This document shows, piece after piece, positions 25,532 through 35,354 of a stretch of 64,000 nucleotides of DNA. The position numbers were made by a program, and so were the translations under genes. The number at the start of each line of letters is the position of its first letter. The first letter of the stretch is position 1. The notes under the pieces are model-generated. The model worked only from the letters and a program-made list of their open reading frames with translations, searched no databases and was not told the DNA's origin. The stretch is from Aldehydirespirator sp965220645 (lineage in GTDB: Bacteria > Actinomycetota > Acidimicrobiia > Acidimicrobiales > Aldehydirespiratoraceae), in the NCBI GenBank assembly GCA_965220645.1, contig OZ244836.1, positions 2,356,001 through 2,420,000 on the forward strand, in the 5' to 3' direction.

Positions 25532-25668
25532 AGGCCGAGCGGATGAGTCAACGGCCACAAGATGGCGTTGCCCGGTGCTCAGCGTCGACGGACGCTTCTA
25601 GCCACCATTCGGCCTGCCAGGGTGACAACCGTCACCAACGAGCGCCGGACCCAGAGCCGGAGCTTCGG

Positions 25669-27789
25669 CTAGCCGGCGTGGAGCTCGTCGAGGATCTCGC
25701 AGATGTAGTCGGGCTCGCCGGTGAGGTGGACGGATTCGAAGGACCATTGGCCCGGTCCGTTGGCGTTGACGGCCCGCACCTGCACGCCATAGAGCGTGCC
25801 GACCTCCAGGCCCGAGATCACCGCCGACGTTGCTGCGGTGCTGTGGGGCCAGACCTGCCATTCACCGCCGTTGTGCAACTCTCCGTCGGTGACGTCTAGC
25901 GGGCGGTAGCGCAGCTCATAGCGCTCGACGGGGGCGCCGCCCACGAACTCGGGGGCCTCCCAGACCGCCTCGAGACCGGTGTCGTCGTAGCCGGTGCCTG
26001 TGGAAGCACACAGGACCTCCGGCGGCACCGGCTGGCCCGGAGGCGCCGCGGCGGGACCGCCGTCGTCGTCGGCGATGGTCACGGTGATCTCCGAGGGCTC
26101 GCCGATCACGCAACCGTTGCGCTCACAGCCGGTGATGCGCACGACCAGCGTGCCGTCGGGGTTGCCGACATCGTTGTCGAGAATCTGCACCGCGCTGTCC
26201 CACACATCGACCCGCGGCAGGCTCAGCACGATCCTGGAGACCTCTCCCGAGATCGGCACGATCGGCGAGTAGTGGATCCATTCGAACGACAGCTCCACGT
26301 CGGCGCCGCCCGGTGCCGGCCCGCCGCCAGCAGCCGCGAACAGCAGCCGGAACAACACCCGCTCGTCCTCAAAGAACGTCGAGCCGTCGACCACCGTCTC
26401 ACCCACCGTCAGCGTCGAGTGATCGGTTATCACCGTGCCGTCGGGGACATGCACCAGCGTCACCACCGTCCGGCCCTCGGCGTCGACCTCGGTCACCTGC
26501 ACCGAGGCGGCCGTCACCTCGTTGTCCCCGTAATCGCCGCCGGTGACCGTGTGGGTGATCGTCGCCGAGCCGTGGACCGTATTGTCATCGGCCGCGGCGG
26601 CCACCGTGACGGTCCGGGGGATTTCCCAGTCCTGGGACGTGAACACCAACGGCTCCGACACCGATATGTCGGCGTCGGCGACACCGTGGACCTCGGGGCT
26701 GATCGTCACATCGTCAGTCGGCTCGCGGGTCAGCACCACGGTGTAGGACGCCGTGCCGCCCTCGTCGACGGTCAGTTCGTCCTGGTCTACGACGACGCTG
26801 CGGATGTCGTCGTCGACGATCGTGACTACAGCCTCGCAATGGCGGATCGAACGGCACGTCCGGACCTCGCGATCCGCGGGGCGGAAGTGAACCGTGAACG
26901 GCAGCCCGGGCGATCTTTGCTGCAGCAGACGCAACCTCTCGTCGCCCTCGACTCCAGTGTCATCAAGAACCGCCAGCGGCACTGGTACCTCCGCCATGAA
27001 GGCGTCTCCGTCAGCGATCCACGCGCCTGACGACGATCCCGGGAACGGAACCATTCTCGAAAAGGCCTCAAAGTCGTCTGAAGTCGCGGTGCCGGACCGG
27101 GTCGACAATGCGACGTAGAACGTGCCTGTGGGTGCGGGAACACCCGGTTCGGTCCTTGCCAGCAGCGCTATCTCCTCTTCGGTTGAGCCGCCACCCTCAT
27201 CGACTGTGTACGACGCGGCGTTGAGCCGCACCGTCACCAGCGGATCGCCCACGTAGACCCGCACCGACGCCGTAGGGGGATCGGGGACATCGGACGGCTC
27301 GCCGTCGTCGACGGTGGCGATCACGTCGCCGGTGACCGCGGCCGGATCCAAGGTCCTGGTGTGGACGCGGAACTCGACGGAGGTCTCGTCGGCATCGAAG
27401 GCGACGGTGCGCGACAGCCTGTCCGCGTCGATGATCCCCGACGACAGCGTCACGGGCACATCCAGACCGGAGTCCAGGTCGACCGCCCGCGTGACCGTGA
27501 AGACCAGATCGTCGATCCCCTCCAGCGCTGTGGGATGCTCGGCTGTGATGGTCACCGCGCCCGAGTGGAGGACCTGACCGTCGTCGGGCGGGGCCTCCGT
27601 GGCTTCTTGCGCCAGGGCTCCCCTCGCGAATGCGAGGCCCGAGACGGCGACGGCCAGAGCGAGGAGGGCGCGCGCCGTGACGATCCCAGGTCGTGGTCGT
27701 GCCCGCGCTCGGATGGGCAGTGTCGCGGGCCACCGCCGCCCTGATGGGCCCGGAGATGCAATGCGTGCTTGTCTCATCGCCGACTGCAT
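25669..27789 (-). CDS. Secreted Calx-beta / fibronectin type III repeat protein
   Basis: 706-residue exported protein. The N-terminus has an unusually long basic n-region and then a hydrophobic stretch ALLALAVAVSGLAFA ending ALAQ. The mature chain has several Calx-beta-like domains, recognised by YTVDEGG, LTVDEGGTASYTVVL and acidic ends such as VTIVDDD and VTIADDD, and ends in one fibronectin type III domain (YELRYRPLDV, then ISGLEVGTLYGVQVRAVN). Such modules bind calcium and mediate adhesion or matrix contact. ATG 27789 is chosen for GGGAGG 9 nt upstream. It ends without a cell-wall sorting signal. Confidence 0.85.
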   Translation of the reverse strand: MQSAMRQARIASPGPSGRRWPATLPIRARARPRPGIVTARALLALAVAVSGLAFARGALAQEATEAPPDDGQVLHSGAVTITAEHPTALEGIDDLVFTVTRAVDLDSGLDVPVTLSSGIIDADRLSRTVAFDADETSVEFRVHTRTLDPAAVTGDVIATVDDGEPSDVPDPPTASVRVYVGDPLVTVRLNAASYTVDEGGGSTEEEIALLARTEPGVPAPTGTFYVALSTRSGTATSDDFEAFSRMVPFPGSSSGAWIADGDAFMAEVPVPLAVLDDTGVEGDERLRLLQQRSPGLPFTVHFRPADREVRTCRSIRHCEAVVTIVDDDIRSVVVDQDELTVDEGGTASYTVVLTREPTDDVTISPEVHGVADADISVSEPLVFTSQDWEIPRTVTVAAAADDNTVHGSATITHTVTGGDYGDNEVTAASVQVTEVDAEGRTVVTLVHVPDGTVITDHSTLTVGETVVDGSTFFEDERVLFRLLFAAAGGGPAPGGADVELSFEWIHYSPIVPISGEVSRIVLSLPRVDVWDSAVQILDNDVGNPDGTLVVRITGCERNGCVIGEPSEITVTIADDDGGPAAAPPGQPVPPEVLCASTGTGYDDTGLEAVWEAPEFVGGAPVERYELRYRPLDVTDGELHNGGEWQVWPHSTAATSAVISGLEVGTLYGVQVRAVNANGPGQWSFESVHLTGEPDYICEILDELHAG

Positions 27790-27969
27790 TGCCCGGAACC
27801 TCCCGTAGGTTTCACCGATGTGACCGAAGTCACAGCGGTGGCCGGGGCTACGTCCAGACGCTGAGCAAGATGCCGATGACGCCTGGCCCTGCGACGTGAT
27901 CGGTCTGGTCAACGCGGCCGATCTCCGGGTGGGCGAGGCGGTGCACGCCGCGGGCGAACCCGTGTGCTG

Positions 27970-28416
27970 CTATTCGGTGAGCAGTGTGATGCGCCAGGGC
28001 GGTTCCTTGCGGGGCTCGTATGAGGCCCACAGCGTGACGTGCACATCGCCGCTGCGGGCGGTGAGCGTGCAGTAGGGGCCCGGCTCGTCGTCGGGCTCGG
28101 GCGCAGGGCATTGCTCGTCGATGTCGGCGCCGGTCCAGCCCGCGCCGTCCGCGGCCGACAGCAGGTCCTGCCTGCCGGGAGGCTCCTGTGTGGACCATTC
28201 GACCCGGAACGACGTGCAGCCCGTGCCGATGCAGAGCACATCGGCGCGGAAACTCCTGCGAACTTGCTCTGTCCACTCGGGCGGCGCCACGAGCTGCTCG
28301 GCGGCCTCGGCCCGGCGGGGGTCGTCTTTCGCGCAGCCCGCAGCGAGCATCGCCGCAGCGAACACAGCGCCGGCAAGCGCCGAGCGCGCTCTGTCTGTTC
28401 GAACGATTCCGCGCAA
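27970..28416 (-). CDS. Small lipoprotein of unknown function
   Basis: 148 residues. The signal peptide ends in the lipobox LAAGC near residue 28, after which KDDPRRAEAAEQL begins the mature part. Four further cysteines (LCIGTGC, QCPAP, YCTL) suggest disulfides outside the cell. No family recognised. The TTG start lies 10 nt after TATTCT (minus strand), fitting a very short leader. Confidence 0.7.
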   Translation of the reverse strand: MRGIVRTDRARSALAGAVFAAAMLAAGCAKDDPRRAEAAEQLVAPPEWTEQVRRSFRADVLCIGTGCTSFRVEWSTQEPPGRQDLLSAADGAGWTGADIDEQCPAPEPDDEPGPYCTLTARSGDVHVTLWASYEPRKEPPWRITLLTE

Positions 28417-28764
28417 GCTGGCCTCTAGAATACCGTTGCGATGACACTCGCAATTTTAGTTGATGATTCCCGCTCAGTGACCGATAATCGTCACCATAAT
28501 CACCGCGATTGAGATATCCGCTATGTCTCCTATGGATCGATGAATCGAGTCATATGGAGTTCACTTCACTCATCGCTTAAGAGCTCATGATCTTGCTGTG
28601 TACTGGCAGTTTGAACTAACTGAGTTATGGAATACACATATTGCTCTTAGGTCAGACTCAGGATTGTGCCCCGTGGGGAGAATGGCGTTGATCTGCGAGA
28701 CACTACCGGGTCTATGCTGCTCCACCAAACATGGCCGAACAATGATCCTGGAGGGGAGAGACTC
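28417..28764. other. AT-rich intergenic region between divergent lipoprotein genes
   Basis: No gene seen. Low GC for this genome. It carries the promoters of both flanking genes: a minus-strand TATTCT at 28427-28432 (complement) and, for the plus strand, the strong ribosome-binding site GGAGGGGAGAG at 28750-28760. Confidence 0.5.
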
Positions 28765-30552
28765 ATGACGAGATCCCGACAGCGCTACGTTCTGTTGTTA
28801 GTGGCGGCCGCAGCGCTGCTCGCCGCCGCATGCGGCGGCGAGGTGACGGACTCCGACACGGCGAGCCCTGCCGAACCCGCTGACTCCGGCCAGGAAACCG
28901 AGCCCGAGACGACACAACCCGAGCCCGAGGCGACAGAACCCGATGGGTCCGCCCAGGCGCCGGAGCCCGAGCCCGAGACGACACAACCAGAGCCCGACAC
29001 AGATCCCGACACAACAGAACCAGAGCCCGAGCCCGAAGCGACCCCATTCGACACGGCAGAACCCGAGTCCGAGCCCGAAGCGACCCCATCCGACACGGCA
29101 GAACCCGACGCAGCAGAACCCGAGCCCGAGGCTGTGGCCCCGAACGTCTTCGACGATCCCCGCGACGGCATCTTCGACGAGTTCCAGGCCACGATGGACC
29201 GGGGGGCGCATCCGTTCATGCAGCTCGACGCGTTCTGTCACGCTCACGACCCCGCCACCGACCGGGTCGCCACCGACGCGGGCATCGGGGCCGGCTCCAT
29301 CTCGCTGGTGCATCTGCGCTCGCGCATCGAGGACTTCGTCGCCTTCGGTTTCGGCACCGCGGTGGGCGACGTGGCCGAGATGTTCGACACGTTCGCGGCC
29401 GTGGTCAACGAGCAGTGCGGCGGGGTGCGGGGCCGCATGATCGACATGCACACCATCGAGGTTGCCGTGATGGGCGACACGGTGGACCACGAAGCCAACG
29501 CGGCGTGCATCGAGGCTGTCGAGGACCTCGACGGGGTGATCCTGGTGAACTCCAGCGGCTTCCCGGGGTCGGCGTCGCTGTGCATCGTGGAGGATCACGA
29601 GACGGCCCTGGTGTCGGTGCAGACCCAGCCCGGGGAGTTCATGCGGCGCGGCGGGGACCGGCTGATCTCGTTGGGTCCCACCGCCGAGGAGCAGTTGAGC
29701 TGGCTCGCGCTGGACCTGATCGCCCGGGGCGATCTGGACGGCAGGACCGTCGGCGTGGCCGCGCCCGACACGCCGGGCCAGTACGAGGCGGTCGAGGCCG
29801 GGCTGGTGGACGTCCTGGAGGCCAACGGCGTCGAGGTTGCGGTGTTTGACCAGATCGGCTGCGAGGGCAGCAACTTCTGTACCGTCGGCGTGCGGGAATC
29901 CGTGCAGCGGATGCGGGCCAGCGGCGTCGACGTGGTCTTCAACGTGCTCAACGCCATCTCCGCGCCAGGACTCATCACCGAGATGATCGAACAGGGGTTC
30001 AAGCCCGGCGACGTGCAGTTCTACGCCTCGGAGTTCAACTCTCAGGCCGTGGAGATCGTGGCCTCCAAGATCGTGGCCTTCGGCGGCGACGCGGCCGGGA
30101 GGCTCTATGACGGCGCCATCATCCAGAGCGTCCTCGACACCGGCGCCTACCGGCTCGAGGGCTACGAGCCGCGGGCGTTCAATGAGATGTGCAACGACAC
30201 CTACGGCGCCAACAGCGCATCCGGCGCCAACCACGAGTCCCAGGACCGGGCCACGGGCACGTCCACCTACGGCATGACCACCACCGTGTGCGAGATCATG
30301 CGCATCACGCTGCGGGCCATCTACGACGCGGGCGACAACCCCACCCGCGCCGACATCTACGAGGCACTGGCCTCGCTGGGGCCGGTGGATTCCAATGAGA
30401 TGATCCCCGCCTCGCTGCGGCCGGGCAAGACCAGCACGCCCGATATGGTCCACCACCTGGTGTTCGAGTACCCGTGCACGCAGCGGGCGCCCTTCGGCGC
30501 TGAGAACATCTGCCTGTACCCGATCGACGAGTACCGGCCCGCCCCGAGCTAG
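28765..30552 (+). CDS. ABC transporter substrate-binding lipoprotein (type 1 periplasmic fold)
   Basis: 595-residue lipid-anchored solute-binding protein. Signal peptide VLLLVAAAALLAAAC, then a long repetitive linker of Glu-Pro, Thr and Asp to about residue 128, then a two-lobed domain like branched-chain amino acid/amide binding proteins (LGPTAEEQLSWLALDL, DGRTVGVAAPDTPGQYEA, VDVVFNVLNAISAPGL). ATG 28765 is chosen for GGAGGGGAGAG 4 nt upstream; an in-frame extension to 28666 would hide the signal peptide. No permease or ATPase gene is nearby, so it is an orphan that must use components encoded elsewhere. Confidence 0.85.
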   Translation: MTRSRQRYVLLLVAAAALLAAACGGEVTDSDTASPAEPADSGQETEPETTQPEPEATEPDGSAQAPEPEPETTQPEPDTDPDTTEPEPEPEATPFDTAEPESEPEATPSDTAEPDAAEPEPEAVAPNVFDDPRDGIFDEFQATMDRGAHPFMQLDAFCHAHDPATDRVATDAGIGAGSISLVHLRSRIEDFVAFGFGTAVGDVAEMFDTFAAVVNEQCGGVRGRMIDMHTIEVAVMGDTVDHEANAACIEAVEDLDGVILVNSSGFPGSASLCIVEDHETALVSVQTQPGEFMRRGGDRLISLGPTAEEQLSWLALDLIARGDLDGRTVGVAAPDTPGQYEAVEAGLVDVLEANGVEVAVFDQIGCEGSNFCTVGVRESVQRMRASGVDVVFNVLNAISAPGLITEMIEQGFKPGDVQFYASEFNSQAVEIVASKIVAFGGDAAGRLYDGAIIQSVLDTGAYRLEGYEPRAFNEMCNDTYGANSASGANHESQDRATGTSTYGMTTTVCEIMRITLRAIYDAGDNPTRADIYEALASLGPVDSNEMIPASLRPGKTSTPDMVHHLVFEYPCTQRAPFGAENICLYPIDEYRPAPS

Positions 30553-30887
30553 ACACGTTCGGACCGCAGCTGCGAGGCGCCTACCAGTGGAACTTCATCC
30601 TCGGCCGCGGCGCGGGAAAGCCGACCGCCGGGCCGTCAGCAGCCAGCGCCTTCGAGCCAGCGGTCAAGGCGTGGCTATCTCCCAGCATGTTGACAGCGGT
30701 ACTTGTAACCAATAGGTGACGTTCTAGAAGCAACTATGAATAGTTTATTGTTGGAATCTCGATATTGAGACTATGTATTTGTTGTTGCCTGAACTGACCT
30801 ATGCAATTGAAAAAGTCGAAGAAGTGTATTTCAAACTGCGACACCGAGGGCTGCCGATTGTTTGGTGTTGACGGCTACGATCGCGAG
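30553..30887. other. AT-rich intergenic region before the GH3 gene
   Basis: No gene seen. An in-frame start at 30801 exists for the GH3 gene, but the sequence there is AT-rich and the encoded residues look non-coding. TACGAT at 30876-30881, 6 nt before ATG 30888, is the likely -10 box. Confidence 0.5.
30876..30881 (+). promoter_or_regulatory. -10 element (TACGAT) for leaderless GH3 glycosidase
   Basis: TACGAT is separated by 6 nt from ATG 30888 and no ribosome-binding site is present. Confidence 0.45.
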
Positions 30888-33002
30888 ATGACTGCATTTG
30901 GCGAAGCCGCTGTCCGCGTCGCCCGGGGCGCTGATGCGCGCGCCGAGGCCCGCGGGTTGGTGGCGCAGATGACCCTGGAGGAGAAGTTGGGTTGTCTCGA
31001 CGGCGATCTGCCGTTCTGGCCCGGGCTGGCCGACCTCGCCGGCGGGGGCTACAACTCCCATCCCTGGCCGGCCGCCAGCGTCGAGCGGCTCGGCATCCCG
31101 GGGCTGGCCTTCGCCGACGGGCCCAGGGGCTGCGTGATGGGGCCGTCCACCACGTTCCCGGTGTCGATGGCCCGCGGCGCGTCGTTCGATCCGGGCCTCG
31201 AGGAGCGCATCGGTGAGGCGATCGGTGCTGAGCTGAGCGCCGGCGGGGCCACGTTCACCGGGGCGGTGTGCATGAACCTGCTGCGCCATCCGGGGTGGGG
31301 CCGGGCCCAGGAGACCTACGGCGAGGACCCCCACCATGTGGGCGAGATGGCCGCTGCGCTTACCCGGGGCCTGCAGCGCCATGTGATGGCCTGCATGAAG
31401 CACTTCGCATGCAACTCGATGGAGAACTCCCGCTTCAAGGTGGACGTCGTCGCCGGCGAGCGGGCTCTTCACGAGGTGTACCTGCCCCATTTCAAGCGGG
31501 TGGCCTCAGAGGGCGCCGCGTCGGCGATGAGCGCCTACAACGCGATCAACGGCCGCTGGTGCGGCGACAGCGGCCCGCTGCTGAACGGCGTGCTGCGCGA
31601 CGACTGGGGCTGGGAGGGCTTCGTCGTCACCGACTTCATCGTCGGCATATACGACCCGGTGGAGTCGGTGCGGGCCGGCTGCAACGTGGAACTGCCCTTC
31701 CGCCAGCAGCGGGCCCAGGCGCTGCCCGACGCGGTGGCCGCCGGCGAGCTCGACATCGCCGACGTGGACGCTCGCGTGATCGAGACGGTGGGCACGTTCC
31801 TGCGCTTCGCCCACGTGTACCGCGACCGCCCCGACCGCTCGGTGCTGGCCTGCGCCGAGCATCGGGCGCTGGCCCGCGAGGCGGCCGCGGCGTCGATGGT
31901 GCTGCTGCGCAACGACGGCTGCCTGCCCCTCGACGCCGCCGGGCTGGGCCGCGTGGCCGTGCTGGGCGAGCTGGCCGCGGTGCCCAACCTGGGCGACGGC
32001 GGCTCCAGCAACATCCTGCACACGCCCGAGCCGGTGACGCTGCTGGCCGGCATCGAGGCCGCGCTGGCGGGCCGCGGCGGGCCGGTCGTTCACGCCGGCC
32101 GCGACGCCTCGGCCGCGGCCGGCGCCGACGTCGCGGTGGTGGTGGTCGGCTACACCGCGCACGACGAGGGCGAGTACCTCGGCGACACCGGCGACGACCG
32201 GTTCCTGAGCATGGCGCCGCCCATGGACCACCCCGAGCTGGGACTCACCGACGCAGACCAGGGCGCCGCCCTCGCGGGTTTCGAGCTCGCCGTGAGCGCA
32301 GCCGGGGGCGGCGACCGGGCCTCGCTGCGGCTGCGCCCCGACGACGAGCAGCTCATCGCCGACACCGCCGCGGTCTGTGACCGGGTGGTGGTGGCGGTGA
32401 TGGCCGGCAGCGCGGTGGTGATGCCCTGGCTCGAGTCCGTCAACGCCGCGCTCATGGCGTGGTATCCCGGCTCTGAGGGCGGCCGCGCCCTGGCCGATGT
32501 GCTGCTGGGCGACGCCGAGCCCGGCGGGCGGCTCCCCTTCGCGGTGCCCCGCGACGAGTCCGACCTCGTGGACTTCGACCTCGACGCCACCTCCGCGGTG
32601 TACGGCCTGCTGCACGGCCAGTGGCACCTCGACGCCAACGGAACCGAGGCCCACCTGCCCTTCGGGCACGGCCTCAGCTACAGCACCCTCGAGCTGGGCG
32701 ACGCCCGCCTCGACGGCGACCAGGTCGCCGTCGAAGTCGTCAACACCGGGCCGCGCCGAGGCTCCACCGTCGTGCAGGCCTACGCCAGCGTGCCCGGCTC
32801 AGCCCACCAGCGCCCGCCCAAGCGCCTCGTCGGCTTCTCCAAAGTCAGCCTCAACGCCGGCGAACGCACCGAAGCGCGCATCGCCCTCGACCGGTCCCAA
32901 CTCGACCTGCGACTCGACGGCGCATGGGTGACAGAGGACCTGCCCATCGAACACTCCGTCGGACTCGACGCCTCAAGCACTCAGCCCACCCAGCCGATCT
33001 AA
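30888..33002 (+). CDS. Glycoside hydrolase family 3 (beta-glucosidase-like)
   Basis: 704-residue retaining glycosidase. The N-terminal barrel has TYGEDPHHVGEMAAA, a KHFACNSMENSRF motif, and FVVTDFIVGIYDP, where the aspartate near residue 247 is the expected nucleophile. The alpha/beta sandwich domain follows (SMVLLRNDGCLPL) and a fibronectin-like C-terminal domain with FGHGLSYSTLEL. No signal peptide, so it acts on imported sugars or glycosides in the cytoplasm. No sugar transporter is adjacent. Confidence 0.93.
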   Translation: MTAFGEAAVRVARGADARAEARGLVAQMTLEEKLGCLDGDLPFWPGLADLAGGGYNSHPWPAASVERLGIPGLAFADGPRGCVMGPSTTFPVSMARGASFDPGLEERIGEAIGAELSAGGATFTGAVCMNLLRHPGWGRAQETYGEDPHHVGEMAAALTRGLQRHVMACMKHFACNSMENSRFKVDVVAGERALHEVYLPHFKRVASEGAASAMSAYNAINGRWCGDSGPLLNGVLRDDWGWEGFVVTDFIVGIYDPVESVRAGCNVELPFRQQRAQALPDAVAAGELDIADVDARVIETVGTFLRFAHVYRDRPDRSVLACAEHRALAREAAAASMVLLRNDGCLPLDAAGLGRVAVLGELAAVPNLGDGGSSNILHTPEPVTLLAGIEAALAGRGGPVVHAGRDASAAAGADVAVVVVGYTAHDEGEYLGDTGDDRFLSMAPPMDHPELGLTDADQGAALAGFELAVSAAGGGDRASLRLRPDDEQLIADTAAVCDRVVVAVMAGSAVVMPWLESVNAALMAWYPGSEGGRALADVLLGDAEPGGRLPFAVPRDESDLVDFDLDATSAVYGLLHGQWHLDANGTEAHLPFGHGLSYSTLELGDARLDGDQVAVEVVNTGPRRGSTVVQAYASVPGSAHQRPPKRLVGFSKVSLNAGERTEARIALDRSQLDLRLDGAWVTEDLPIEHSVGLDASSTQPTQPI

Positions 33003-34025
33003 CCGGATGGGACTCTTGTAAACGCCAAGAGGGGTTCCCTCAGAGAGGTCTGCTTTGGCCGCGAACAGCCCGATTGGCGGAATCGCGGCTTGCTCGATTC
33101 AGAGTTTGCTGACTGCTAGTGCCAGCCCGCTGATGAGCGCGAGGGTGAGGATCGAGGGACGGAACCAGTTGCGGCCCAGCACCGGTCGTGTGATGGGTGT
33201 GTTCGCTTTGTCGTTCGGGGGTGCGTTCGGCTTGGCTTGGGGGCGCGTTCATTTCTGCCGGAGCTGTCTCGAGGAGGCGTGGTTTTTGCGGTGTGAAGGG
33301 TCGCTGTTCCGGCGTTTCGGAGGGGTTGCGTTCGCTTGCGTTCGGCTTGGACGTTCGGGAGCGATTTGGTCCACACGTTTGCACTAAAGAGCCCGCCCAG
33401 GCCAAAAGGGGTTCGCGTCGTCCGAGAATGGACGGTTCTGGGGGCCGCGGCGCAGGGGGTGAACGCAACCGAACGCAACCGAACGCAGGGAGCGAACGCG
33501 GGCGCTGCGGGCGGTGACGGCGCCGTGCGGTCATCGCGACTTCCGACGGCCTCGTCGCGGGTGAACGCAAGCAAGCGCAGGGGAAACGCAGGCGCTGCGG
33601 GCCCCGCTATCGAGGCTTTGGCCGCGGGCCTTAGGCGTCACCTGACCGGTCAACGGCCATTGCCCCTTGCGTATCAGGATCGGAGTGGCGGCGGACTGGT
33701 GCCACGGGATCGCTTCTCCGATGTCTCGGTCGCACGCGGAGCGCCGCCGTCCGTTGCCCCGCAAACCGTCGAAGCCGTATTCGCGCTATCGCGTGGTCGC
33801 CTCCTGCTTGCCAATCGATGCGCGGAACAAATCTCAACCGACGCGTCGCATGATTTCTTGGCCGCTGCGGCCTCGGAGTAGCACTGCGGACCAGTGCCCC
33901 GCATCCGCGGGGCGCGTGCCCTAGGCGATCAACTGCGGCCCCGGAACCTTCTCCAGCCCCGTGCGGATCGCGGCCTGCAGCTTGTCGCGAGTCGAAGCGT
34001 CCCACTGAGCAGGCTCATCGGTGCT
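33003..34025. other. 1-kb segment without a convincing gene
   Basis: Several frames are open on both strands but none looks like protein. The part from 33190 to 33610 is rich in the heptamer GCGTTCG and its complement CGAACGC (for example near 33328-33350 and 33465-33486), giving long-range inverted repeats. On the minus strand, ending at about 33106, a short stretch reads NWFRPSILTLALISGLALAV, which could be the remnant of a small membrane protein. The last 105 bases before the integrase stop stay open in the integrase frame. Confidence 0.5.
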
Positions 34026-35198
34026 TCACGCCCGCCGCGACGATTGATCGAGGTAGCGGCCCCAATTCGCCATGACCGCGGCCCGCTGCGCGAGCAGGTC
34101 GCTGCGGCGGTACGCGGCCTCCACACCGCCGACAGTGTGCGCCAAGCACGCCTCTGCGACCTCGCGGGAGACGCCTGTCTCGGCGCACCAGTCGCGAAAG
34201 CTTGATCTCAGCCCGTGGGGCCGCATGGCGAGGCCCAGTTCCCCGCAGAGCTTCGACAGCGCGGCCGAGGTCAACTCGCGGCCGGTGGACGACGGGAGTA
34301 CCAGCGGCCCACCGTCGGCGTCGGCCCGTGCTCGTTCGATCACGCGCAGTGCCGCGTCGGACAGCGGCACGACGTGCTCGCGATTGGACTTGGTTCTCTC
34401 TGGCGGGAGAGTCCATGTGCGGGTATGGACGTCAAGTTCGCTCCAGGTCATGCCGCGCACCTCGGCACTGCGCGTGGCCGTCAACGCGAGCAGCCGCAGC
34501 GCTCGCTTGGTGGAGGGGTGAGCGCGGCTGGAGTCGATGGCGGCCAGCGCATCGGCGAGCTTGGAGTGATGCTCTGCGGGGATGTGGCGGCGATCGCCAT
34601 TCGATCTCGGCAGCGCGGCGAGTACGGCCTCGGCCGCGGGATCATCTGAGCGGAACCCCGCGGCGACGGCCCAGCGCATTGTGATGCTGAGACGGCGGCG
34701 GACCTTGCGACCGGTGGCGGGAAGCTCGCGCCACACCGGGCCGACAACGGCGAGCACATCGGCGGAAGTCACCTGATCGACGCGCATCGCCATTACGGTC
34801 GGGGCGTGGCGTTGAAGCGAAGACCGCCAGATCTCAGCGGTGCGGCCACCGTCTTTCCAGGTCGCCTGCCGCTGCGCGATGACTTGCTCTACCGCGTCCG
34901 CGACGGTGGGCGCGCCAGACGCTCGCGGGTCGATGCCCTCCGAGACCGCGCAGGCGTTGGCGATGGCCTTCGCACGGGCCGCAGCCAGGCCGACCTCGGG
35001 CCAGCGGCCGAGGCCGAGGTTGGTGGGCTTGCCGCCGATACGCAGCCGCTGAGTCCAGGTCTTGCTCGTGCGGCCGTTGGCGGTGCGCTTGACCCGCAGC
35101 GTCAGGCCGCGCGAGCCGTAGCCATCGCCGTAGCTGCTAGGACGGCTGACCTTTGCGACGAACGTGCTCGACAGTGGCCGTCCGCTCCTAACGTTCAT
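34026..35198 (-). CDS. Tyrosine recombinase, P4-type integrase
   Basis: 390-residue site-specific recombinase. N-terminal arm-binding domain (GYGSRGLTLRVKRTANGRT, then NLGLGRWPEVGLAAARAKA), a core-binding helical domain, and a catalytic domain with arginine in LLALTATRSAEVRGM near residue 241, lysine in RTKSNREH, the HGLRSSFRDW box near 327, and the tyrosine nucleophile in GGVEAAYRRSD near 363. ATG 35198 is chosen for GAGGGG upstream. A copy of the tRNA-Leu 3' end lies about 155 bp before its start, so it probably drives integration of the island ending here. Beyond its stop the frame stays open for 34 codons. Confidence 0.93.
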   Translation of the reverse strand: MNVRSGRPLSSTFVAKVSRPSSYGDGYGSRGLTLRVKRTANGRTSKTWTQRLRIGGKPTNLGLGRWPEVGLAAARAKAIANACAVSEGIDPRASGAPTVADAVEQVIAQRQATWKDGGRTAEIWRSSLQRHAPTVMAMRVDQVTSADVLAVVGPVWRELPATGRKVRRRLSITMRWAVAAGFRSDDPAAEAVLAALPRSNGDRRHIPAEHHSKLADALAAIDSSRAHPSTKRALRLLALTATRSAEVRGMTWSELDVHTRTWTLPPERTKSNREHVVPLSDAALRVIERARADADGGPLVLPSSTGRELTSAALSKLCGELGLAMRPHGLRSSFRDWCAETGVSREVAEACLAHTVGGVEAAYRRSDLLAQRAAVMANWGRYLDQSSRRA

Positions 35199-35354
35199 GT
35201 TTCGCCCCTCAGGAGTGGTATTCACAGTGTTACTTCTATCCGGAGCTTGGACGATACCCCATGAGGATGCCTGAGACAAGATTTTATGTCTGACCTCGAC
35301 TAATGCGAGGATCGCTGACAACGATTGAGGACGGATGATACGCCAAGGTTGTGT

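Noticed and set aside
33055..33881. Several plus- and minus-strand frames of 70-180 residues
   Set aside because: All are low in hydrophobic content, rich in Arg, Ala, Pro or Ser, overlap each other and have no motif or ribosome-binding site.
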